From NCBI GenBank assembly GCA_039566865.1, contig CM076945.1:4639501-4703500 (forward strand): DNA of 64,000 nt. The letters are read 5' to 3'. The translations under genes were made by a program, and so were the position numbers. Source of the stretch: Aurelia coerulea. Its lineage: Eukaryota; Cnidaria; Scyphozoa; Semaeostomeae; Ulmaridae. This document shows, piece after piece, positions 20,383 through 35,300 of the stretch; the first letter of the stretch is position 1; each line of letters opens with the position of its first letter. The notes below the pieces were generated by a model. The model worked only from the letters and a program-made list of their open reading frames with translations, had not been told where the DNA came from and searched no databases.

Positions 20383-23300
20383 CTTTGAACAAATAAAAAA
20401 TAGTTATCAGTTGGTGCGTAGCTCAAACAGGCAAAAACAGTAATTTTTGAAATCCTACACTTTGTAGCACAATACATCCACCTTGTAGAAAGCCTGTGCA
20501 GATGTCTTGATGGCATCCCTCCGTCGCACTATTTGTTAGTCCCCCAAAACTTAATAGACCTTTTAGCTATTCTACAAAAGAGCCTGGATCGAGCGTTATT
20601 TTTATACGCGAGGCTCGATAGAGTGGTGTTAAGAGCTTCTATCACTATTGTGCAAATTCGAAAATTCTACAAAGTGCTCTTTGTAGAATTTTCGAATATG
20701 CACAATATTCATAGAAGCTCTAACGCCACTCTATCCAACCTCGTGTATAAAAATAACGCTCGATCCAGGCTCTTTTGTAGAATAGCTAAAAGGTCTATTC
20801 CTCCACCCTACTGCATTTCATCCATCCAGCAGCAAAATGCTACCCCTCCGCCTTACTGTATGATATCCCTCCAAATAATTGAACATCATGACATTTACTG
20901 CATGTTATTTCTCCAATAACATGATGTGATCATGCGCAATTAGAAATATCTCACCCAACGGACGTGTGTTTTTTTGTGTTGATTTTTCCTGTGCAATGTG
21001 TTCTTGACACAAAAAACACACGCTCGGTCGCTGAATACATTTTATGTTTTTTACTGCGCATGATGCGATCCCTCCAACGCACTGAGCAACCTCCGTGTTA
21101 CTGAATACCTACAGACTAATGCATAGATTTAGATGCTCTATATGGCGAGGTCGCTTTTATTGCTCTTGCTTGGCTGTTTTCGTCACAGGTAGTGAGTATC
21201 ATGGATGGTATATTAATTATGGTGTTATAACTGTTAGTTAGAATCACAGGAAGAGTTGGGATACCTTTGTTTTTTTCGTTATATTTCCTGCCCAAACTGT
21301 ACTCCCGACTGTACTCCAATTCTGACAGTACTTTCCAGGCCAGTCAATCCCCAAATACCTTGTTTTCTTTATTGTGTTTCCTTTCCAAACTGCACTCCAA
21401 CGCAAACTTTGCTGCCTAGGCCAGTCCTTCCTCATGCAACAGAATTTCAAACCAGCAAAGTTTGCGTTGGAGTGCAGTTTGGAAAGGAAACACAATGAAG
21501 AAAACAAGGTATTTAGTAGGGATTCACTGGCCTGGAAAGTACTGTTAGAATTGGAGTACAGTTTGGGCAGGAGATACAACGAGAAAAACAAAGGTATCTC
21601 AACTCTTCCTGTGATTCTAAATAACAGTTATGACACCATAATTAACATACCATCCATGATACTACCTGTGTTTTCATATGTCAGAAAGTTCATGTAAAAA
21701 GAGTTTTAGGAAGATTCTCATGTTTTATGGCGTAAAGGGATGGGTCAAGTACAGCATAGGGCTCAAATCTTTCAAATCTTTAAAAAGGTCGGTGTAAAAT
21801 TCTATCATATTTGTCTTTGAATTGGATTGCTTGAAAGGAACTTATAGTACTTTGCTGTAAATCTGCCGTGGAAATTTTATGATATCTTAATTTTTTTCAA
21901 AATGGCGGCAATTTGATAATTTTTGAAAAAATTCATGGAAAATTTTGAAAAAATTAAAATCATTGTAAATCCTAAACTAATAGAGGAAACATTGCATAAC
22001 ATTCAAGAAAACCATAGTTTATGGAGGTCTACAATATGGTGGCAAGCAGAAATCTGTAGCTTTTGTAGTTTAGGATTTAGAAATTTGATGACGTCATAGC
22101 CTCAAATTTAATAAATGCCGCCATATTGAATCTAATCAAGATATCAATAAATTGCCACGGCAGATTTACAGCCAAAAACCGTAAAATCCTCCCAAGCTAT
22201 TTATTTCAAAGAAAACGGCAATAGAATTTTACACCGACCTTTTTAAAGATTTGAGCCCTATGTTGTCAAGTACACAATTCGCATTTGCAAACTTCTTGGA
22301 AGTTGAAGCAATCCACAGCAAAAAGTAATCATAGGCGTTCTGCGGTAAAAATAATTACAGGGAGCCCAACAATAATTACCAAACTCGAAATGAATAGCTA
22401 AACAAGAGATATTGCTATCTGAAGATTTGCGCTGTGAACTGCGACAGTATTTTGAGGATAGACGCAAGGGTGAAGATTATGTCATATGTATTGTTGCAAA
22501 TGAAGTTTTGTTGCAAACTGTGCAGGAATGATAATGAATGTGCATGATTTGTGTAGAGCACACTGATTACCTCGAAGAATGCTTGCTTGCACGTCTGCAA
22601 GTTTTTTACCTGTCCAGGGTACTGTGGTATATCTAGGATAGGGGTGGTCAGGTTCCTTTTTTGGGTCTAAAATTTGAGGAAAGCAAAGCGATGGGAGTAT
22701 CATTCTTCCAGAAAAGCGTAAGAGATTTTTTAAACACTAGGATTTTCAGGGTTTTTTTGTGCAGATTTTTCCAAAGATGTACGAGATTTCTTTCGAAAAT
22801 GATACGCTCTTCGTATGCTGCAATATGAAATTTATTACGGAGAGCAGGGAGACTGCGAAACTGCATTAGCGCCAAAACGGGACTTACTTCGGACACTTGC
22901 TCTCTCGTTGCTCATTGACTGGGAAACTTCCACAACCTACGCGTCTCACAACACAACCCAACTGCCCTGATCTTTCTCTGGTCTCCAAATTTGATGCCGA
23001 AAACCTCTGCAGACATGCCAATTTTAATCAATCAAAAACATCCAATGAATGGACTGTCACTTCCTGATCACTTCCTCCTGCGCGTGCTTAAAATTTTGTG
23101 ACGTATGTGGACAACAATGGATGACAACTTCCGATGACGTCAATCCTGAACGCAGTAAACATGCGTCTGTTTTCTAGGAATGTCATTGGCTGAAACCATG
23201 AAATGTTCACTGTATGTTTAGTTATGCGCGCCATGTCAACGTTCGTTCATCGAGCCTACGAGCCTATTTTAAAGATTCGCTGCTGCTGCGCAGCGCAAAT

Positions 23301-26300
23301 CAATAACGCTAAAATGAATTGCGTAAATTGCCTGAAATAAGTGCCCCGTAGGAAACTGCGAAGGACTTGCGAAGGCGTAGAGCCGCGAAGGAACTGTGAA
23401 AAACGTAACTGCGAAAGGCTTGCTTTCCTTCACAGTTATGTTTTTCACAGTTCCTTCGCAGCTCTAAGCCTTTGCAATTCCTTCACAGTTTCCTACGCAG
23501 TGCTTATTTCAGGCAATGTATTTCAATTTATTTTAGAGTTATTTAGTTATTTATTTTAGAGTTTGCTAACTATTCCTTGGCTGTCTGTGGAATAATATGA
23601 AAGCTTGAATACCTCTGCAAGATCTCCTCAACTCAAACAATGCACCAAAGATGACCAGAACGAGAAGAAGAGCGCCTCCATATTTAATTATTTGTATTGT
23701 CAAATCTGCATCTGGAGATAAAATGGTTACCATGTCTTGGACAGAATCTGTTTCACTTCTCTACAAATATAATAAATGTTGTTTTACGAAATAGCGGAGA
23801 TTGCTGGAGAAATACCGGGTGAACCAGAAAAGAGTTCCCACATTTGAAAATTCGTAGCATCAAAAGTACTGGATGGATTGGAAATTGGAATGAATTAATA
23901 TTTGATTGAGAGCCAAAAGATCGAAGTATTTGTGGTTGCAAAATGACTGAAAAAGGCCTAAAATACTTAATCAAATCATAATGGACTCCTCGTTCAGAAC
24001 AATACGGTAGAGAAAATGCAATTTCTCATGGGTGAGAGATCTCGTCTGCATATTTATTGCCATTGGATTGAAAATCTTTAGTATCTGTTTGAGAATCTAT
24101 GTCTTATAACTCTTCAGAGACGCGAAACACCCGTGGGTATTGCTCTGTGTGATGAGAGTCCTAACGATTTGATCAAGGCCCTTTTCAGTCATTTTAAAAA
24201 CATGCAATTTTTGTAAAGCTGAATTTACCTTTATTTGCAGTGCTCGTAAGAAGACGAGAAAAATCACAAAAATACTTCGATCTTTTGGCTTTTAATAAAA
24301 ATTTGAATCATTCAAATCCATATAGTACTCGTGGTGTTGCGAATTTTCGAAAGTAGGAATTTTTTTCTGGCTCACCTGGTAAAGAAAGCATGAAGTAAAA
24401 AGCATTCCCGGAGCCGCACCTGCACAATCCATATTGCAACTGAAAGCAGGGGTGGCGCCAGGGGAGGGCTAGGGGGGCTACAGCCCCCTCATCGGAAGCA
24501 TCTAGCCCCCCCGTCGGAGGACATTTTTGGTTCTTGTCGGAGGAAATTTGGCAAAATGACGTATGAAAGCTGCATTTTCTATCCATTTTAGCCCCCCTGT
24601 CGGAAGCTCCAGCCCCCCTGTCGGAAGATTCCTGGCGCCACCCCTGACTGAAAGAAAGGACTACTTATTTCCAAAAGCTCCTCCTTAGTATTCATGAGAT
24701 GTGTGTTAAAAGGGCTCCGTCGCCAAACTTTAAACAAATTTGATAACACCAAACTTGGCCATGGCTCTCCATTGTTTTCTGCAGTTTGTTTGGTGGCTTC
24801 ACCCAAGCCACCAAAAATTCTCGTTAAAAACCCGGGGGGGGTAACTTCAATAGGCGAATGACGGGGGTGTGCCATTTTGAATTGTAAAATCATACCCTAA
24901 AATTTATGATTTTTCAGAAACCATACCCCAAAATTTACGGACCATTCAAAATAGATACCCTAAAATTGTGACAAAAATTTGAAATTCTTACCAAATATCT
25001 TAAATTAGATCAAATTCAGTACCCTGAAGCATTTTTCTTCCAAAATGACACCCCAAAATTTATGTTCATTTGTGATATTACCAAAAATGACACCCTAAAA
25101 TTTATTTTCAGCCAGAAAAAAGGAACCCCAAAAAATGGCACATCCCGTACTGGTACATATGGTAGTGACCCCCCCGGGGTTAAAAATCCACTTACATCCA
25201 AGCAATCGTAAGAGATATGAATGTTTGGATTTTTCCTCTGTGGAGTACAAAGATCTATCTTCAAAATGATGCTTTCAGTTTCGAAAAATCAGGTAAAAAT
25301 CTGTGTGCTATTGCTCATAAGAAAAACTTCAAAATCACCGTTTCGACCGAAATTTGGAGACGGAGCCCCTTTAACTCACTCGACCGGATGTTTGTAACAG
25401 GACCCAACTGGAAGAACTTAACAATCTTCATCCCTATTGACCAAAATCAAGATAAAATATCAACCGGCTATCTGGCTGTGAACTTTTGGTAACAAGTCGT
25501 CATTTAATTTCTTTTCTTTCAAGATGACTATACACTTAGTCTAAACTATACTGTCTCTCTCTCTCTCTCGCCTCTTTCCGGAATGTTGGAATGGCGGATT
25601 CAGGAATTACCGAAAGGGGAACAGTAAGACGGACTGAAGAGATAGACATGCGGCAAGTCTAAGGTGACTAGGAAAAGTCCATGTCGGAGCATATTTCTCA
25701 AGGCCTGGCAAAGGAAGATAGGAAAACTCTATCCTTAAATTTCAATGTATGTTCCAGATAACGTTCAAGAAACGAAAGGCACTATATCCAACTGCAAGAT
25801 GAGGACGAGTTATGGGTCTGTCCAAAATAGAGTAATGTTGCAGCATAAATAATAGATTCACAACGGTGCAAATATGTCAATAACTCAACATTGGGGAACA
25901 TAATAAATTCATGAAGTAAAGCTCTTTCTTAGGGACCGTTTATTATTTACAGAGGGGTTGGTACTGAAGAGAAATGTTTTCTTGTCCAAACAATCTTCTT
26001 ACCCAACTCTAAAAGTGACAGCAAAAACATCTACTCAACAATTTTCAGGTTGAAAAATTTTGTCCAACCCCTACCTATAAACATGGTTTCAATGTCAAAC
26101 GATGTAAATTGTAAATTCAATACTGTAAATATTAATGACAAAGATGAGCAATGTAGACACTGAAAATGAAATGGATAATGTTGATAATATTGATGATGAT
26201 ATTGGGATAATTTTGGACTTTAAACATTTGGTATTAATTGGTGGGAAAATTTTATTTTTCCAACCTTGAAATTACATGAAAAAATATTTACCCAACCTTT

Positions 26301-29300
26301 TTATGTTAGAAAATGTCTCTTACCCAACCCATTTCTCTTCGGTACCAGCCCCTCTATAAATAATGAACAGTCCCTTATCCTTCAGTTATTCTAAGGAATA
26401 TCTTTTCGGTTGATTCCAAAAATTCCACTGACAATGGAAAACAGACTCTTGATTGCCACGTATGGCAGGCCAAAGTCGTTTTCATACGGTATGAAAGTCA
26501 CCGTGAAACCTCAGGGGATCATGGGTAGCACACGGTCTTTGCAAGTCGAACTGTGATGCATTTACCTTGAAAGAGACGGAATGAGCGCCAAGTTCTTGTA
26601 ATATAATTGGGGAATTTTCCTTCAGATATCTCTTGAGGCATGATTTGATCCTGCGACTTTCTCCAGCAAGAACAACTCCATAAGAAGAATCGACTTTTTC
26701 TAACTTGTCAAACTCAATATCTGGGTGTTTCAGTGCTTCTTTGCGTTGCCCCGCTTCGTAGGCTTCTAGCATAACTTTGTTAACTTTTCCTGACAACAAT
26801 GACTGTTTAATAGTTTCTGGATCAGATGTATTTCCTGAAAAAGAAACTGCAAAAGTAGATCGAAGAATTATCAGGTGTTTAACAACCAAAGTAAATCTTT
26901 TTGACAACATTGCTTGTATTTTAATTCATTAGTCAGCATTAAAAATTTTCTCAAACACGGTAAACCTAAGTTGCTAGTATTATTATTATTATTACAATTT
27001 TAGTTAAAGTGGGCAACTTACAAAGCTAAATAAAAATGCTAATTCAAGCCAACAAATTAATTACAAATGATACAGAAAAATATATACAAGTAATTAGTCA
27101 GTAAAATTACAAAATTCATAAAATCTATATATAAAATCTACAACTAAGATGTATAAAAACTATAAAAAGCCGAGCTGAGGTATGTATTGTTTGCAAAGTC
27201 TGCAGTCACAATCTACATTTTTCCAAAATTTTATTTTATTCTTGAATTGTCGCACAGAATTTGCATCTTTGATTTCCTGTGAAAGGGACTGCCAAACACG
27301 CTGCCCTCTATTGGACCGTTTCAGTGCCATGATTAACAGTACATACCTTTGGAACCATGAATGTATTTCATTTCTCCAGTTATATGCAGCACTTCTTTGA
27401 AGAAAGATCTCATTCACGAATGTGGGGCTTAGATTATTTATTGTAATAACTAAGAAGAAATCATAAATAGAGTTTCATACCAGATACAGTCCTTTGCCTC
27501 AGTTTTGTTATGGCGATCATTAGAGTCTCATTTGACGCCATCATCTAAAAGGAACAGATATAAAAGATGATTTTATTTCTAAAAGTCCGTAAATAGGAGG
27601 TTAAATGCTTTGTTGAAATAAAAGGGAAGATAAATGTCTTAAATCCCTTGTTATTTTACCTTGCTGTTTGGTTCTATGTTATTGTTCCCAGCTGATGGCA
27701 CAACAGCAACTTTAGCATTCAGAGCCGTTACGATTTGACCAACAACCAATGACGTGATAACGATCCCAACGAAGGTCCATATGATAGCAAATATTCTTCC
27801 TGCTTTTGTCTTTGGGTATATATCTCCATATCTGGAAAAAAGTAGATAATTAGCAGAGTACCACCAGAGCACTGCAAATCCTGAGAACCATGAACCCGAT
27901 TCACATGCACGTCTTGAAAAAGCGGCAATCCTTTGCTTGCTGCAAGAAAATTTCTATTGTGTCGTTGTTATTGTGCAGGCAGTTCCACGCAAGAGTTCGA
28001 AAAGAGAAGCATCGATGCGTGAGAATTCAGTTGCGAAATACAGATTGAAGTTGAATAATGGCGACATTTATTCCCAGTTGTGTGTGATGAAAGAATAACG
28101 ATGGAAATGCAACATTTTCAAGCACCTCTCGCAATCAGGCTGTAGAGCAAGAAAACAATTGGTAAGATTACAATATTTGGTTCATAAAATTGGCTAGATC
28201 AACGTTGCATTATTGCCGATGGTCGTTTCAATTTAAGAGAACTTTTTGCAATTTTTAATAGAAAATATTATTGAAAATGGTTTACTAACCCAGCTGTGGT
28301 CATCGTTATAAAAGCAAGCCATATTCCACTGCCACAACCATTGATGAAATTACTGGGAATTTGTTCATTATCAACGCCTCTGTCCTAAAACAAGATTTAA
28401 CATAAACATTGCATAACGCCCGAGTTGCAAAATGCATGCAAGGCATGCTCACATGATATCAGTAAAAAAGGTACCGTTGTCTGAATTAAACCAATACTGC
28501 AGTTCCTTTAAAATTTATCACGAGAGTTCGGAAAGGGGTGAGTACAAAGACGATCGTCTCGATGTATGTGGAGCAGTGGCTATTCTTAAACGGCAAATGT
28601 TTTTCATCACCCGTTATATAAAGTTTTCTTTCAACAGGGCGCATTGGGAAACTGAGTGAATTGAATGAATTGAATGTTATTACAATGATTCCAGATTGAA
28701 TCTGGCAGAGCAGGGATTCGAACAGCTAACTTTTAGGACTTATAGATAGATACCACTAAGCCATATACTGGATATCTTATCAAAGAAAAAATACCGGGTG
28801 AGTCAATAAAATGAATCCCCTTTTTAAAAGGACATGGCTCTCTGGATATCAAGACGATGATGTCGCCAAATATATAGTTTTATGGTAGATATGTTCAAAT
28901 CCATTTAAAAATTTACCTGACTATAATCGGCCATTCCGTTCTGAAATCTCGAGAAAGTCTCTTCAAGAAACTCTCAAAACGTGCAAAAAGTCACAAACGA
29001 TTTCCCTAACATTTCTGCCGTTCACGGGTCTTACAGCATTGACTTCTGCATGCTTTAGCAAGTGCTATCCTCTTGGGAGGATAAACAAGTCTCTCCCCCT
29101 GTACCAACCTATTCAGGGAGATTAAATTCTTCCAAGTGGACAAAATACATGAATACATGCGAGTGTCATCATTTTTAGAAAGAAAAACCAAGGAAAATTT
29201 GCTCATTGTTTTCTCTCGTTTTTACAGGTCTTTGGGAGGGGCTTTCTTCGGAAAATCTGTCATATCCACAGGAAAGAATGGTTAATTAAAGCTGGGTAAA

Positions 29301-32300
29301 TTACTGAGCCTAGTTGAACATATTGGCAATAAAACATGACAACTTTGAATATTATTGCTTTGACATTCAGGGAGCAGTGGCCTTTCAAACAGGGACTCTT
29401 TACTTGACTCACCCGGTATGACATCAAACTCACCAGTATCCAGAATATGATACCCGCAATGACAGTAAAGAGCACCATGACAATTAAGACTGGATATAAT
29501 CCAAGCATAGATTCAACCAAGTTTTTAGCTCCTTCATTCCCAATCTCTCTTTTGGATAGTTTCTTCTTGAAAATAGCCATTCCCGGAGATAGTATCATCG
29601 GCACATAATCAAATGCTGTCGACTGACTCCCTTCACTTTCAATAGTATCTTTAAAAAATGGTATCGTTATGTGTGTGCCTGCAAATATTGCCTTCTTTAG
29701 CATTTCCCTGCTATGTTTGAAAGAACTCGCATTTGAAGCATCATGTGTCCAGTCAACAGAGCTTGGTCCTTGGCCAAATGTACAGTTGCCGCAGCAGGAA
29801 GCTACTGCCTTTTCAATGTATTTTGGCATGATTCCTGATATATTCCTGCCCCTAATGACTAGCGGGGCAAGTCTTGTCCACGATGAAGTGAGCATCTTTG
29901 GGCATCTACATGTCTCTAAGGATTTCAAAATAATAAACTTTATTAAATTGATAGTAGATACCACAAATTTTAGGATTGTTTTAAAGAGCAAAACTACCAT
30001 GATATATACTGGAAGCTTGTTTCGTTAACACTCATGAGAGTGCAAAACGTCACAAACATCCGAAATATGAGAAATTTGTTTGCAACTGTTTTTTAAATAA
30101 GCCAATCTGAAACGGATTTTCTGCTTGGGACCATATTGTAGACCTTCGTAAACTATGGTTTTCTTGAAGTTTATAATCAGTTTTCCTCCATTGGTTTAGG
30201 ATCTACGATGATTTAAATTTCTTCAGAATTATTCCATGTTCCGCCAAACAGTTTAGAATCTACGATGGTTTTAACTTTTTTGAAAATGTTTCTTGAATTC
30301 TTGAAAAAAAAAGAAAAACACTCTAATTCTGAAAATAGTGAAGATTTCAGAAAATTCTAACGGTAGAATTATAGAGAAATAGCTAAAGTTTCTTTCAATT
30401 CACTCAATTCAAATAAATAGGTCATTGAATATTACACCAGCCTTTTTAAAGATTTGTAATCTATGCTGGCTTTGCTACGAACCTGCTATCTTGTGCTTAG
30501 ATGATACACCAAATCCCCCTTCAGTGAATGCTGAAATATTAACTCGATATGTAGTATATGGCTGAAGATTCTTGATTTTGAGGCTTCTTGTTGGCTCAAA
30601 AACATCAACTGTCGAAACAATTTCTTTAGTTAGAGCAACATCATTTTGCTCTATTGGCCAATAATGAATCCTATGTCCCAGAACTTCTCCTCGTGCGGCT
30701 GTGCGAGATATGTTGTCCCAGTTCAGTGATATTTCATAGAAGTCATAGTTGTCGATAATGTTGAATGTAGGCGCTGCAACTGGTGCTAAAACAAAGAAAC
30801 AGATATTTCCAAATTTCATTATTGAAATGTATAGGGTTGAACTTTTTCAGTGTTATCTTCCTCGATAGTTGCGATCGTGTTAATAATTTTGGCTCCAGAT
30901 GTACGATTGCACATGTTTAATTTTACCTATTTAGGTAAATATTTTTGGAAGTCGAAATACTTCATTTCTGTACAAATGCAACTTTTCCCCCTTACATTGA
31001 AGGTGAAGGTGAAGTTGCGTTTTTCAGCGCCAAGCGCTGGGATCGCAGAAATAGAGCAGACCTAATCGAGTCCGCGACCCCTTGTCATGACGCTCAAGTT
31101 GTGGGGTCCTACCGGGTATCGAACCCACTCCGTCTGACTGTTCTGGCTGCAAAGTCAGAGGATTACACCACTGCGCCACAACACCTTCACACCACTGCGC
31201 CACAACATTGAATGCATTGATCCATTATATTGTCGTTTTCATCTGTTGATCACGATGAAACTTTTTGTTACAATGTCAATAGAAATATTCTCAACTTGAC
31301 CCTGCAGTTCATCTACAAAACTGGCCGGTTTGATTAAGGCCGATTCAAGCTATGTATGTACACCACAGAACCAAAAAGTCCACGTCCGTTATTTGTTTCT
31401 TTCTTTGTAAGTCTGTTGTATATTAGATGGCAGGTGCACAGTGCATTGTGGTCCGGCTGGAGGGAGAAAATGCAAAATGTCGCAGTCTTTGCGGTGTGTT
31501 GTGTCTTCTTCCTTTAGCTGGATCGCAGTGAGGTGGTATAAGATTAAATAAACTTTGGGTAATTTTCCTCAAAATCATTTTTATCTGACTTCTAACATGA
31601 AGCAGACTTTGGTATTAAATCGCATTTGTTCTTTTTTCATGTATTGTTTTAGCTGTGTTTCTTTCTGTTTTATATTTATGTTAATTGCCTTGGGGTAGAC
31701 ACAGTCTTTTGCTCCCCGGGGGTATTCGTCCCAGTAGTATTGTAGAGTAATTCTTGTAAGTAGTGTAGAGAGTAGTGTAGATTGTAATATGTATTGTAAT
31801 ATTTAATGGATTATGGAAAAATCTGCTGATCTGTCACTTATTTACGTCCAGTCCAACTTCAATGATTCATTGGAACTTCAAATGGATTCGTATTGTTGTC
31901 ATTTCGAATGTCATGTCTACTAAGTATATCTTTATGAAGCTCTTATGAAGCCCATCATTAACAATGATGTACCTCTTTCCTTTAAGACAGGCAGAGACAA
32001 CGTCTTTTTAGCTTCAGACTACCTCCTTTTGTTGTCTCTAGCATAAGAGACAAAGTAAATCCCCTATTAGTCTCTGATTGTAGTCTATAGTCTTTTTTAT
32101 ATTCAAATATTAAATTTTACAAGGTACTTTACATTCTACTATACCTAAGTCTAATTACTATACGACACTACAGGTACGATACCATAGGGAGCGAAAGACT
32201 ATGACTACCCCATGGCCAATATCTAAAAACACGAAACGTTAAGCCGTATACAGTCACACTACGAACATTTATAAATTAAAGGATACTATACTAGATTCAG

Positions 32301-35300
32301 TTTCACTCCAGATGTCAGGTCAGTGTTGCGATAAAATTGTTGATGCAACGAGTGCAACTCATTTGGTGTAGACTTAAGTAAGTAAAATGCCTGACCATCT
32401 GATGTGAAACAGAATTTACAAGGAAAAGAAACACTAACGATACGGGACTTGGTGATTTGCTTAGTGCATAGCTGATTTCTCAAGATCTTAATCAAACTGA
32501 CCAGTTTCGTGGATGAAGCGTAAAGTTAATTCGAGTACATTTCTGTTCAACTCATTAGAAAGGTCTTCATCACCATACAATAAAAGCTGCGTCAAAGAAT
32601 GATTTGAAAGATTGGTGATTTGTACATATGGTCGTAATAATTCAACAATTCCAGCGAGAAGATTTTGTCGTTGAACATCAAAAGAAGGGCAGAGCAACAA
32701 AAAGTGCTCCGTGTCTTCAATGCCATCGCTTGTTGGGCACATTGGGTTTATGGTATCTCTGAAATTATGCTTGAATTTATGGAGATTTAATTTGCTGAGA
32801 CCGACCATGAGTTGTGAGAGGTAGGATAATCCTATGGGATCGTGAATTCCAAAGACAGATTTGCAGGGGGGCGGATTATTGATAGGAGCTTTTTCTTAAA
32901 AACAGCAATAGAAGGTGCAAGTCTCAATTCAGGCTCCAGCTTATTCCATTCGCATAAACAGTTTGGATAGAAGGAAGACTTGAATTTTTCTGTCCTTGCC
33001 TTTAATCGCCCAACGACATCCTGTCCGCGGAGACGGTACTGCGACTGATGAAGAGTCTATAGTCTGAGAGGCAGAGATAACCTCCATTTAGTTTCTGACT
33101 ACCTCCCTTTAGTCTCTGGCTACCTCCGTTTGTTGTAGCATGAGACGTAGAGATAACCTCCTATTAGTCTCTGATATCTCTTTTTGTAGTCACTTGTATA
33201 AGAGGCAGAGAAAATCTCCTTGTGCATAAAATCTTACCTTCTTGTTTACATGTACCATTTACAGTGAACGTCACTCCCATTCCTTTGGAAGTCACGGCAC
33301 CAATGCGTATTTGATACCAACTATAATCCTTCAGTCCATCCAATTCAGTCTCAAACGTTGTTGCGTCCACTATTTTCATCTTCTCCCCAGGGAGTGCACC
33401 ATAAACAGCCAAAGGGTTCAAGGATCTTGGAGCACGTTTTAAGTCACGTACTGGCATGTTGATAGGCTTGTAAAATATTCGGTAAGCTATTATAATCCCG
33501 TTCCTTAGAGACTCGGGGATGGGACTCCAATATAATTTAATAGTGTTTATTTTACTTGGCCAGGACTCTACAAGATTTGGTGTATCATCAGGCTCTGAAA
33601 TGAAAAAATTAAACATTGCAACAATACTGGAACGAAGATGTTTATTTGCCATAGATATTGCCAGAGGTAAAAAATGAAAGAACTTGTTCTCCTGCTCATA
33701 TATTTGCAATTAAATACATTCTTCTACTGACGTAAGTGCAAAGACAGTCTCTTTTTGGAGTAGGGACAATGCTTTTGAAATAGGCTACTTTAAGCAACTA
33801 TCTACGGAGTGTCCCAAAAAGAAGTAACCCTGTTTGAAAAATCACCGACATTCTAATATCAAACTTATCATAACATCTTGACATTTCCTCTTTGGTCTCT
33901 TTTCTCAATGATTCGAATAAATTAAAAGGTAATTAAATGTTTGTTTTCATTCCTTAAAGGTGTAGAACAACACTTTGAAAAATCTAATTCTGAGCTATGC
34001 TCTTTGAGTTACATCGTAAATCTTGCCTAGGAGCCATCATTTTGAGACTTTTTATCGTCGTTCTTAGAACAACACTTTGAAAAATCTAATTCTGAGCTAT
34101 GCTCTTTGAGTTACATCGTAAATCTTGCCTAGGAGCCATCATTTTGAGACTTTTTATCGTCGTTCTTAGAACAACACTTTGAAAAATCTAATTCTGAGCT
34201 ATGCTCTTTGAGTTACATCGTAAATCTTGCCTAGGAGCCATCATTTTGAGACTTTTTATCGTCGTTCTGTTGGGCTACCATGATGATGGTTTGCATTTCA
34301 TACTGATATTCATGACGAAACTAGAAGCTTAATATACAAAAAGAAATTGCTCTGGTGCAATTATCGATGCGTTTTGCAGCATGCTTCGTACAAAATTCAC
34401 TAATCTTAAAACCAATCCAAACCAAACAATTTGGTTTTTGATCTACTTCCCAAAAAGAAAAGAAATTTGAACATCAGCCTTAAAATAAAATGTTGGTGAG
34501 TTTTCAAACGAGAGGTACTTTTCTTGGGACAGGTAGTATGATTTAAGGATTTCATTCCACAAGAAATTAACATTTATTTTCGCACAGCAGTGTCCTAATC
34601 ACGATCTTTGGCATTTGATTTCCTTGATTTAAGTTCACATTCATTTCTAAAATTACAATAACAAGCTACTAAGTGATTTAAATAGTCTGTTGGAGTTGAA
34701 GACACATTGCCTATGTTAGGTCTGCAACTTGGTCGTTGACCGTAAGAAGGAAATGCACTCAATCATATGAATGTTAACGAAAATTATAAAAAATTATCCT
34801 GACATAAATAAAAGGCCTGTTTTCCTTTAAAAATTCGTTACATAGCAATAAATATTTATGCATGTAAATATCACAAACTACGAAAGTCTAGAGCTCTTAT
34901 ATTTGTATCGTATTTTTTCTTCTGATTTGATACTCACTGTCTTCATCTGTTTTGATATATATCGGGGCAGAAAGGGTCCCATTTCCTTTGTTTGTAACTA
35001 CTTGAACAGAAATGCTATAATTTGTATATTTCCGTAATTTCTGTATAGTGATGTGACTCGTGGAGTTCGGAGAGAAAATTGCGAAAATGTCATTTTCATC
35101 ACATCCAGCTGGTCTATCGATATGACAGTCAACCACTTGATATCGAATTATGTAGCCAGTTACCTGGAAAAAGAAAGTATTTCTTACTGTATGGTCTCGC
35201 CATTATTTTTATTCTCTCTATTCTATATTCATCAATAGACAGTTTTGAATTATCAGAAAAATCGAGAAGATTAAAACTTGCCACTGGTTAGGATGCTTGC

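Larger units (their letters stand above)
20383..23612. other. Gene B last intron, repeat-filled
   Basis: Holds a palindromic MITE at 20560-20800, a word-repeat tract of CCCTCC..TACTG up to about 21110, the 21184-21672 palindrome, the 21754-22264 Mutator-like MITE and the family 1 MITE at 23310. No further exon was recognised between b19 and b20. Confidence 0.7.

Noticed and set aside
26391..26565. Continuation of exon b18 past 26566, or a shifted-frame extension (VTFIPYENDFGLPYVAIKSL) to 26391
   Set aside because: The in-frame reading stops at 26482 and the other frame has no phase-compatible splice site. AAG|GTAAATG at 26565 joins the M4 exon in exact phase.
27660..28384. A stand-alone K+ channel gene
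   Set aside because: b15-b16 are linked in phase to S1/M1 upstream and S2/M4 downstream on the same strand, so they are internal exons of gene B.
31080..31190. A functional tRNA gene
   Set aside because: A and B boxes are present but the arms do not fold into a cloverleaf, and a SINE body and tail follow.
32488..32808. A host zinc-binding protein gene
   Set aside because: The sequence matches the C-terminal region of LINE ORF2 and continues upstream into LINE-like frames with a frameshift.
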